Below are positions 1-6,073 of a stretch of DNA of 12,175 nucleotides, one piece after another (positions within the stretch are counted from its first letter, which is position 1; every line of letters begins with the position of its first letter). The DNA is taken from the NCBI GenBank assembly GCA_009786045.1, contig WQTY01000024.1:1-12175 (forward strand), given 5' to 3'. The notes beneath the pieces were generated by a model that worked only from the letters and a program-made list of their open reading frames with translations, was not told the origin of the DNA and ran no database searches. This DNA is from Pseudomonadota bacterium (GTDB lineage Bacteria > Myxococcota_A > Bradymonadia > UBA4248). The position numbers and the translations under genes are program-made.

Positions 1-1
1 T

Positions 2-373
2 CGCCCACAACAGGCACTCTCCAGCCTGCGCGAACTCCCCCCCGAACGCCACACAGCCCCCCAATACCAGCTCTGCCTGGGCATCCTCGAAGAACGCCTC
101 GGCCACCCGGAAGCCGCCCAAAATGTCTACGATTCTCTCCCGCACGACGCCATGACATCCGCCCTCAAAGCACTCAACCTGCGACTCTACACCGCTCTCC
201 CCATCCTTCGGGGCATCGTTGGCCCGGCTCTCCCGCCCCCGCAGCCCCACCCCGAAAAACCACTCGACAACGAACCCGTCGACCCTTATTTCAAACGATG
301 CGACGCCTGCGGCGCACTCACCATGATGCGGCGAACCCTCTGCCGCGAATGCGCCAACAACACCTTTTTTTAG
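2..373 (+). CDS. C-terminal part of a TPR-like protein ending in a zinc ribbon (partial)
   Basis: The frame is open from the left edge of the window to TAG at 371-373, giving 123 residues of the C-terminus; the real start lies outside. The first ~65 residues read as amphipathic helices with a TPR-like register (for example LCLGILEERLGHPEAAQNVY), so a helical-repeat, protein-protein interaction role is likely. A Pro-rich linker (PALPPPQPHPEKP) follows. The last ~25 residues hold CDAC, ten residues, then CREC, a four-cysteine zinc-ribbon pattern that could bind Zn(II). An internal ATG at 152 would give a 73-residue protein, but coding character continues upstream without a break, so I treat that as internal. 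The family of the full protein cannot be told from this fragment. The stop is followed directly by a T7 tract and a hairpin repeat. Confidence 0.72.
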   Translation, partial: RPQQALSSLRELPPERHTAPQYQLCLGILEERLGHPEAAQNVYDSLPHDAMTSALKALNLRLYTALPILRGIVGPALPPPQPHPEKPLDNEPVDPYFKRCDACGALTMMRRTLCRECANNTFF

Positions 374-459
374 TTTTTTTCGTGGGGGAACTTGTTCCCC
401 CACACCCCCTGCGATGCTTGCGCATCGCTTTGGGGAAAAGTGTCATTGCCTTCGGGCAT
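374..459 (+). repeat. Double-hairpin 3'-end repeat, family 1, copy 1
   Basis: It begins at the base after the stop codon with T7-C. A perfect 10-bp stem follows (GTGGGGGAAC 382-391 / GTTCCCCCAC 394-403, loop TT). A second stem is GCGATGC 411-417 / GCATCGC 422-428, flanked by CCCC/GGGG that can extend it, and then a small TGCC-TTCG-GGCA tetraloop hairpin (447-458). A second copy lies at 1938-2030. The T-run is 5' of the hairpin rather than 3', so this is not a standard intrinsic terminator on either strand. Confidence 0.8.
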
Positions 460-489
460 AAACTATTGCCCCTTTGAAGTTATTTCGTC

Positions 490-505
490 TGTGGGGGCTG
501 CCACA
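490..505 (+). repeat. Small hairpin in the spacer upstream of the S41 peptidase
   Basis: TGTGG (490-494) pairs with CCACA (501-505) around a GGGCTG loop. It lies between the family 1 repeat and the twin-hairpin repeat, so the whole 382-586 stretch can fold as a string of hairpins. On its own a 5-bp stem is weak evidence. Confidence 0.35.
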
Positions 506-511
506 CACTCC

Positions 512-589
512 ACATAGAGGCGCGGCGTATCTGCCACGCAGATAGCCGCGCGCGAGCCGCGTATTGGCGTATCCGCCAATAGCGGCCGC
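512..589 (+). repeat. Twin bulged-G hairpin repeat, family 2, copy 1
   Basis: Two consecutive hairpins share one design. Hairpin A (520-551) pairs GCGGC...GCCGC, carries an unpaired G at 527, then pairs TATCTGC (528-534) with GCAGATA (538-544). Hairpin B (556-586) pairs GCCGC with GCGGC, has an unpaired G at 561, then pairs TATTGGCG (562-569) with CGCCAATA (574-581). Copies on the minus strand lie at 5841-5920 and 8188-8270 with the same order, TATCT hairpin then TATT hairpin. This copy ends about 40 nt before the start codon of the S41 peptidase and points the same way. Confidence 0.82.
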
Positions 590-628
590 ACCAAACTGCC
601 TCTTTTCTCATGGTTAATCAAAGTCACG

Positions 629-1933
629 ATGTCACGTTTTCTTTGCCAGGTTTCAGTTTCTCTGACCATCGTTCTCGTCTTTACAGCGCTGCTGCTCGGG
701 AGCACACCCGGTATCGGATTTGCCAGGCCCCCGAGGCCCGACCCCTACGAACGCCTGGACGTCTTTGCGCGGGTGCTCCACGTCATTGAGCAGCACTACG
801 TCGACGATATCGCGCGCGGGCCCATGATCGACGGCGCCATACAGGGCATGCTGCGCACGCTCGACCCGCACTCCAGTTTTATGTCTTCCGAAGAAAGGCG
901 CGACTTCGAGCTTCGCACCGGCGGCCGGTTCGTCGGCATCGGCATCGAAATAGGCATCCAGGGCGACAGCCTGCGCGTCATCGCCACCATTCCGGGCGGT
1001 CCTGCCGCCAGGGCCGGGCTCGATTCCGGCGACATCATCCTCGCCGTTGACGACCATGACGTCTCGCGGATGAGCCTCGATCACCTGTTCATGGCGCTGC
1101 GCGGCGAACCCGGCAGCACCGTCGTGCTGACGATAAAGCACCCAAACCTCCTGGCGCCCAAAACCTATGTCATCGAGCGAGGCCTGGTGCAGACCGACGT
1201 CGTCGTCTCGCGCATGCTCAATGGGCATTATGGATATGTCATGGTCAAATCCTTTGGGCAGGGGACGGCCGACAAGGTGAAAGCTGAAATCGATAAACTC
1301 AACCGCTACGTCGACGGCGGCCTAAAAGGCCTCGTCCTGGATTTGCGCAAAAACCCAGGCGGATACCTGAAAGAGGGCGTTGACCTGGCCAACCTCTTCC
1401 TCAAAGATGGCGTCATCACCCAAACCAGGGGCCGCACCGGCAACGTCATTGAAACCTACAAAGCCAGCTCGCGGCGGCATGCCTTCAACATGCCGCTGGC
1501 TGTCCTCATCGACGAAGGATCGGCCTCGGCCTCGGAGATCGTCGCCGGTGCCCTGCAAGACCATCGGCGCGCCGTCATCGTCGGCACCACGTCCTTTGGG
1601 AAGGCAAGCGTCCAAAGCATGTTCCCCCTCCCCGACGGCTCCTCGCTGAAACTCACCATCGGCAAGTACTACACCCCCAACGGGCACTGCATTCAGGCCA
1701 TTGGCATCACGCCCGACATCGAAGTCGAAGCCATGGTGCTCACGCCGCGTCCACGCCCTCCCCAAAAGCGCGAAAAGGATCTCGAACGCGCCCTCCAGGC
1801 CACGCCCGAGGCTACCGCATCCTTGCCGGCGGACGCTCTCGATATTCAAGACGATCCGGCTATTGACGACTTGCAGCTCTTCACGGCATTAGGTCAATTG
1901 CGGGCCAGGGAGTTCATTCTTCCTGCACCATAG
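629..1933 (+). CDS. S41-family C-terminal processing peptidase (CtpA/Prc-like), exported
   Basis: This is a 434-residue serine protease of MEROPS family S41, which trims envelope or secreted proteins at their C-termini using a Ser-Lys dyad. Order of parts: a hydrophobic N-terminal signal or anchor (about 8-33); a CTP N-terminal helical region (DPHSSFM at 79-85); a PDZ domain (about 98-185, starting around FVGIGIEIG); the S41 core (about 200-365) with LDLRKNPGG (237-244); a short Pro/charged C-terminal tail. The nucleophile is the middle serine of SASAS, S300, and the general base is K325 in FGK. Their 25-residue spacing is the same as Ser452-Lys477 in E. coli Prc. ATG 629 is the only reasonable in-frame start; no ATG, GTG or TTG lies just upstream in frame and no clear Shine-Dalgarno is visible. 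Family identification is firm; the substrate is unknown. Confidence 0.95.
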   Translation: MSRFLCQVSVSLTIVLVFTALLLGSTPGIGFARPPRPDPYERLDVFARVLHVIEQHYVDDIARGPMIDGAIQGMLRTLDPHSSFMSSEERRDFELRTGGRFVGIGIEIGIQGDSLRVIATIPGGPAARAGLDSGDIILAVDDHDVSRMSLDHLFMALRGEPGSTVVLTIKHPNLLAPKTYVIERGLVQTDVVVSRMLNGHYGYVMVKSFGQGTADKVKAEIDKLNRYVDGGLKGLVLDLRKNPGGYLKEGVDLANLFLKDGVITQTRGRTGNVIETYKASSRRHAFNMPLAVLIDEGSASASEIVAGALQDHRRAVIVGTTSFGKASVQSMFPLPDGSSLKLTIGKYYTPNGHCIQAIGITPDIEVEAMVLTPRPRPPQKREKDLERALQATPEATASLPADALDIQDDPAIDDLQLFTALGQLRAREFILPAP

Positions 1934-1937
1934 CGTA

Positions 1938-2030
1938 TTTTTTTCGTGGGGGAACACGTTCCCCCACACCCCCTGCAATGCTGCGCATTGCCTGTGAGTG
2001 AAGGGCAAAATGTTATTGTTTGTGGCAACA
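1938..2030 (+). repeat. Double-hairpin 3'-end repeat, family 1, copy 2
   Basis: It starts four bases after the S41 peptidase stop with T7-C, then the same 10-bp stem (GTGGGGGAAC 1946-1955 / GTTCCCCCAC 1958-1967) with loop AC instead of TT. The second stem is GCAATGC 1975-1981 / GCATTGC 1985-1991. Relative to copy 1, the G-C pair 413-426 has become an A-T pair 1977-1989, a compensatory change. Similarity continues to about 2030 (GGGCAAAATGTTATTG against GGGGAAAAGTGTCATTG in copy 1). Confidence 0.8.
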
Positions 2031-2115
2031 TACCGAAGCGTTCAGCGAGCAGAAGAAATGCTGTCTGCTTGTGTCGCAGCTTAGGCTGAAAACACTATCA
2101 TCAGCCCTCTTTTCA

Positions 2116-2120
2116 AGGTG
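2116..2120 (+). promoter_or_regulatory. Shine-Dalgarno that favours GTG 2127 as the rhomboid start
   Basis: AGGTG at 2116-2120 matches the anti-Shine-Dalgarno core and lies 6 nt before GTG 2127. It overlaps the alternative start GTG 2118, which therefore has no usable ribosome site. Confidence 0.55.
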
Positions 2121-2126
2121 CACATC

Positions 2127-3359
2127 GTGGAAAATCCCAACCTGAATCGCGCATCGCGCACAGCGACCAAGCACTGCATCGGATGTCAGGCAGAGCTTGA
2201 TATCCATACACCCCAATGCCCATATTGTCAGGCCAGACAGCTCTCGGCTTTCGAGATTCGGCTCTGGCGTGCCGTCCGTGGTATTTTGCCGAGGCAATCG
2301 CCGGCAACAAAGGTGCTGTTCGCCTTCATCGTCCTCCATTTCATCATCATCTCTGTTGACATCATCATGCATCCAGAGTTTGGGATCTCGAACGCTCTGT
2401 TTGCGCCTCCTATTCAGAGCCTCCAGCGCTGGGGAGCGCATGTCAGAGGCGATCTCATCTGGTGGCGGCTCATCACGGCCAACTTCGTCCATATCGGCCT
2501 TATCCATATCTGCTTTAACGGTTTCGCACTGCGCTACGTCATGCCATACGTCGAACGATCCTTTGGATCGGCGCTGACGTTTTCCGCCTTTGTGACCCTG
2601 GGCACAGGCTCCATGTTGTGCTCAAATCTTCTCGGCAGTGTGGGCATCACCGTGGCCGGCGCTTCGGGTGGGCTCATGGCGCTCATCGGCATGGCCGCCG
2701 CTGCCGCACACCGCGAAAACACCGGCCTCTCAAAACAAGTCCGCAACAGCATGATCACCTGGGCTGCCGTCACGATGGTTTTTGGCTTCCTATTAACCAA
2801 CTACGGCGGCATGGGCGTCGACAACATCGCCCACTTTTCGGGTTTCGTTTTGGGCTGGGGCGCCGGATTCGTTCTCCCCAAACAATCTGCCACCGGTTTT
2901 ACGCGGCGCTGGATGTACCGATTTGCCATGATTGCACTCATCGCCACCACCAGCCTGACCATCGCCGCTTTCCTGCGTATGGCTGCCGCCAGCGAATCCG
3001 GAAAATACCAGACAGAGTGCATCCGAAACATCAAAGCAAAGGCCTTCAAAAAGGCACAGGATACTTGCGGGCAGGCCTACGAAGCAGACAAAACCCAAAC
3101 CATTTCATACCACAACTTCATCCTGATCAATGCCATCAACGGACACGTGGATAAAGCCCGGCAATTATGTCTCGAAGCCGAAAGGCGCTTTGCCGCAAGG
3201 CGGCGTCTCGAAAATGCCCCCCTCTCATTCGATGCGCTGTGCACAGAACTCAATGCAGAGCCCACGCGGAAATCTGTGCCAGATGAATTTCAGGTGAGCA
3301 GCCCGTTGGATTATCAAAAGGCATGGGAGAACGTAAAGCACAGCCAGGAAAGGAATTAA
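2127..3359 (+). CDS. Rhomboid-family intramembrane serine protease with N-terminal zinc ribbon
   Basis: Predicted 410 residues from GTG 2127 (413 if GTG 2118 is used). The N-terminus carries CIGC, ten residues, CPYC (C17, C20, C31, C34), a cytoplasmic zinc-ribbon pattern. A six-helix rhomboid core follows (about 60-285). FVHIGLIHICFN gives the conserved His, His and Asn at the same 5- and 4-residue spacing as H145, H150 and N154 of E. coli GlpG. GASGG holds the catalytic serine (S180) and NIAHFSGF the catalytic histidine (H236). So the Ser-His dyad is intact and the enzyme should cleave transmembrane segments within the membrane. After the last helix there are ~120 soluble residues with helical, TPR-like character and several cysteines. 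The stop is 9 nt from the stop of the convergent WG-repeat gene, with no room for a separate terminator. Substrate unknown. Confidence 0.92.
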   Translation: MENPNLNRASRTATKHCIGCQAELDIHTPQCPYCQARQLSAFEIRLWRAVRGILPRQSPATKVLFAFIVLHFIIISVDIIMHPEFGISNALFAPPIQSLQRWGAHVRGDLIWWRLITANFVHIGLIHICFNGFALRYVMPYVERSFGSALTFSAFVTLGTGSMLCSNLLGSVGITVAGASGGLMALIGMAAAAAHRENTGLSKQVRNSMITWAAVTMVFGFLLTNYGGMGVDNIAHFSGFVLGWGAGFVLPKQSATGFTRRWMYRFAMIALIATTSLTIAAFLRMAAASESGKYQTECIRNIKAKAFKKAQDTCGQAYEADKTQTISYHNFILINAINGHVDKARQLCLEAERRFAARRRLENAPLSFDALCTELNAEPTRKSVPDEFQVSSPLDYQKAWENVKHSQERN

Positions 3360-3368
3360 GCCTCCCCA

Positions 3369-5795
3369 CTACTCCCCCTTGCAGGCACCTTCAGGCCATT
3401 TCACATGCCCTTCCGTATCCTGGCACGGCTCATTCCACGCCAACGGCCAGATGATCCTGCCGGCAGCGTTAATCCAAATGATCTCGTAATATGTACTTTC
3501 TGATTTACGATCTTTGTAAATTCTCATACGACTTAAACCTCTGTCTGTCATATCAGGCATAAAATTAAGGCGATAGGGGGTCAGCCATTGTCCATTCTCC
3601 ATGAGGCCATAACCCGCCAGGTCCTCATCCCGGACCCAGTGGCGCCCAAGGGTCGCCTGCTTAGAAGCCTGGGGTTTTTGTTCAACCCCATTGGAAAGAG
3701 ATTCGCAAGCCATCACAACGCCGGTGACTGACTCCCCCTCACGAACCAGGCAGTACGCATTGAGTGAGAGGCATCCATCCGCCTCGCTTTCCCACGTCTG
3801 TGATATTGCCTGCCACCCATTGGCATAATCAAGCTTTGAAAAACTTTTGCGATGCCTTTGCGTGCTCTCACGCAACGCCTTCATGTCCAATTCGTACTCT
3901 AATCCGCAGTAGTAGCCACCGATTCCGTCTTCGTCGTCGTCTTCGTCTTCGTCTTCATCGCCTGCGTACCACCACACACGGGCTGCGCCTTCATCAAAGC
4001 TTCCTGCCGTGCTAAAGAAAGGCGGGATGATCTCATACCCCGTCTCGTCGATATATCCATACCGCTCATCACGCCGAACGAGCGCAATACCCCCAGAAAA
4101 AACGCCCAGCCTTTCATAGTCAAATCGCGTCAGCAACTGGCCCTGCTCGTCGATATAGGCCCACCCATAGTTGACATAGGTGCCTTTTTCATCGCACATA
4201 TAAAGCAACGACTGCTCTTTCAGCGACGACCAGTCACACGCACAGCGCCCCAGCACTCTTGACCAGAGATGAGATATCACATCCCCGCGACGACAGTACT
4301 TCGTGGCCTTTTCCCAATTCCGAAACCCACTCGCACATGATGCCATGATATTTTCGTTATGGCTGTTCTGGCTCTTTGCATGCGCCTTCGTTCCAGATTT
4401 TTTGCACAGCGATTTAGCATAGTCCAAACTGAGTCTGACACGCGCACGCCCATTCTCAAAGGGCATGGCCGTCACAAACACCGCAGGGATAACCATCTCC
4501 CCCTTAAGGTTCATGTAACCTTCTAACCCGGACTTTGCCTCGCGAACGGGAAATATCCCCGTATTTATGCTTTCACACTTCGTCAAATCCTTCGCGTGTA
4601 GCCTCTCTCCCGTGCGCATGGCATAAATGTAACAGGGATCCGAGCTGCCAAAAGAGAAATACTTGTCTCCCTCCTGCTGCTCGCAAAGCCACACATATCC
4701 ATTGCCTTCGACCACTTCCAGTATCTCACATGCCTTCACTACGACAAATGGCCCACCCAGAGCCAAAAATTCCGGAGAATCATACACCTCAAACCGCCAA
4801 TCGTTGTCATCCCAAAAAAAATTATCCTCCTCCTCTGCAATGCGTTTGGATTCTTTTATTTCGAACAAAAACTCTTTTTCAAAGTTCATGAGTCCAAATT
4901 TATAGGCACCGTCTGCACCATAATAGACTTCGGCAAAAGGTCCCCCTGCTGCATTGATGACTGGTGAAGCAAATACCCGCCTGATCTTCAGGAAATCTGG
5001 CGGGACATCCCAATGCGCTTTGGACGGAATAACCCATTCATTTTTGAGATTTTTTATGCCCATGTCCCCAGATCCCATCTCAACTCTTACATAAGAAGCA
5101 TCCGCAATAATCTCTAAATCTGAATATTCAGGCGTTATCACCCATTCCCCCTTCATATTCATAAGTCCAACCTGACCAGATCTCGTCTTTGCTTTGACAA
5201 ATGGTCCACCTGCTGCATCGATCTTTTCAGACGTTAAAAACTTCAATTCGTCGTAAATGGGCTCAATGCGCCACTCGCCAAGAAGTGTCACAAGGCCATA
5301 ATCGCTGTAGTCCACCCTTACAATCACAAAGATCTGCCCATCACCAGCAGCCTGGAATGGATAAGACATGTGAAACATATTTCGGCCGGCGGCCTGATTG
5401 GGATGCGGAGAAGGCATCCAAAAATCTCGTTTCAAAAGATTTTGCTCTTTCGGCTTTGGATGCACCGCCCTGCCTTCTGTGTCGATAACTCCCCAAACGC
5501 CAATAGGCTCAAATCTATCATGGTCCCGAGAGCTTTCATCTATGACAATCACGAGCTCCTTCCACTCACGCCTTCTGCCATCCTCTAAATAACCAGGCGC
5601 CCATGGTTCTCGTATGGCATCCGTATCAGTGCCTTCCAAAGCAACACCCGCCATGGATACATCATCCGCAACATGATGCGGCGCCTCCTCGTTCACAGAC
5701 ATTCCCTCACTTTGCGCGATCTTCCCAGGCGATGAACAGGCAAGACCGGCTATCACAGACAAAACAAGGACAACAGAAATAAGCTTGGGGTTCAT
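3369..5795 (-). CDS. Large WG-repeat lipoprotein
   Basis: Predicted 808 residues. ATG 5795 is chosen because GGAGGTG lies 7 nt upstream and a lipoprotein signal begins there; an ATG 51 nt further upstream lacks both. The signal runs from MNPK to the putative lipobox AGLAC, with Cys20 as the lipidated residue followed by Ser-Ser, so outer-membrane anchoring is likely. The body contains many degenerate WG (KWG) repeats of the type G-h-x-N-x-x-G-E-W-V-I: around 99-112, 166-186, 209-227, 245-257, 299-312, 425-455, 542-575, 578-608 and 728-748. Such repeats usually form a beta-propeller-like binding surface; no catalytic residues are evident. The motif GGPF recurs at 196-199, 284-287 and 347-350. 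An acidic run of 11 Asp/Glu occupies 613-623. Cysteines in the second half suggest disulfides. The ligand is unknown. Confidence 0.88.
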   Translation of the reverse strand: MNPKLISVVLVLSVIAGLACSSPGKIAQSEGMSVNEEAPHHVADDVSMAGVALEGTDTDAIREPWAPGYLEDGRRREWKELVIVIDESSRDHDRFEPIGVWGVIDTEGRAVHPKPKEQNLLKRDFWMPSPHPNQAAGRNMFHMSYPFQAAGDGQIFVIVRVDYSDYGLVTLLGEWRIEPIYDELKFLTSEKIDAAGGPFVKAKTRSGQVGLMNMKGEWVITPEYSDLEIIADASYVRVEMGSGDMGIKNLKNEWVIPSKAHWDVPPDFLKIRRVFASPVINAAGGPFAEVYYGADGAYKFGLMNFEKEFLFEIKESKRIAEEEDNFFWDDNDWRFEVYDSPEFLALGGPFVVVKACEILEVVEGNGYVWLCEQQEGDKYFSFGSSDPCYIYAMRTGERLHAKDLTKCESINTGIFPVREAKSGLEGYMNLKGEMVIPAVFVTAMPFENGRARVRLSLDYAKSLCKKSGTKAHAKSQNSHNENIMASCASGFRNWEKATKYCRRGDVISHLWSRVLGRCACDWSSLKEQSLLYMCDEKGTYVNYGWAYIDEQGQLLTRFDYERLGVFSGGIALVRRDERYGYIDETGYEIIPPFFSTAGSFDEGAARVWWYAGDEDEDEDDDEDGIGGYYCGLEYELDMKALRESTQRHRKSFSKLDYANGWQAISQTWESEADGCLSLNAYCLVREGESVTGVVMACESLSNGVEQKPQASKQATLGRHWVRDEDLAGYGLMENGQWLTPYRLNFMPDMTDRGLSRMRIYKDRKSESTYYEIIWINAAGRIIWPLAWNEPCQDTEGHVKWPEGACKGE

Positions 5796-5802
5796 ACTTT
5801 GA

Positions 5803-5809
5803 CACCTCC
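5803..5809 (-). promoter_or_regulatory. Strong Shine-Dalgarno setting the WG-repeat gene start
   Basis: GGAGGTG on the minus strand lies 7 nt before ATG 5795. The same 7-nt spacing is seen for the lipoprotein genes starting at 7475, 9326 and 10044, which supports this start over the longer frame from 5846. Confidence 0.8.
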
Positions 5810-5840
5810 AGATTATGGATAGCATGGCGTTCTTTTTGAA

Positions 5841-5920
5841 ACGCACCCTATTCGCTTACGCAAATACGGGCGCGTGCTATCTTCCGCCCTGTGAGCTCAG
5901 ATACGCACGTGCACTTATGA
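5841..5920 (-). repeat. Twin bulged-G hairpin repeat, family 2, copy 2
   Basis: Read on the minus strand it has the TATCT...AGATA hairpin followed by the CGTATT...AATAGGG hairpin, as in the copies at 512-589 and 8188-8270. It is closest to 8188-8270, sharing long identical blocks such as CGTGCGTATCTGAG and CCCGTATTTGCG. It lacks four bases (GCGC) between the two hairpins compared with that copy. It sits in the divergent spacer, ending about 45 nt before the WG-repeat start codon, and points towards that gene. Confidence 0.82.
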
Positions 5921-6011
5921 CATGAACTGGGATTTTTACCCAAAGCAATACACTCAGCGCTATTGTAAAGGTAAGCAGCTGGCAGACAGATTCATTGCAG
6001 CAGCCTCTGTC

Positions 6012-6041
6012 TTGACAGAGATGTGCAACTGTGGTTACAAT
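6012..6041 (+). promoter_or_regulatory. Sigma70-type promoter of the metallopeptidase operon
   Basis: A perfect -35 box TTGACA (6012-6017) is followed after 18 bp by TACAAT (6036-6041), five of six matches to the -10 consensus. Transcription would start near 6048, giving a leader of about 26 nt before ATG 6074. This makes the longer frame opening at GTG 6023 unlikely, because it would start inside the promoter. Confidence 0.7.
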
Positions 6042-6063
6042 GCCAACAGGCTATCTTTACCAT

Positions 6064-6068
6064 GGAGG
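6064..6068 (+). promoter_or_regulatory. Shine-Dalgarno deciding the metallopeptidase start
   Basis: GGAGG lies 5 nt before ATG 6074. The in-frame ATG at 6062 overlaps this site and has nothing upstream, so 6074 is preferred. Confidence 0.75.
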
Positions 6069-6073
6069 CAACA

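Noticed and set aside
382..403. GTGGGGGAAC/GTTCCCCCAC hairpin as an intrinsic terminator
   Set aside because: The T-run lies before the hairpin on the plus strand, and no T-run follows it on either strand. It is part of a repeated element instead.
653..1228. 191-residue minus-strand frame
   Set aside because: It lies fully inside the S41 peptidase, has no ribosome site or recognisable domain, and is explained by GC-rich codon bias.
6023..6073. N-terminal extension of the metallopeptidase from GTG 6023
   Set aside because: It would start inside the -35/-10 promoter, while ATG 6074 has GGAGG 5 nt upstream.
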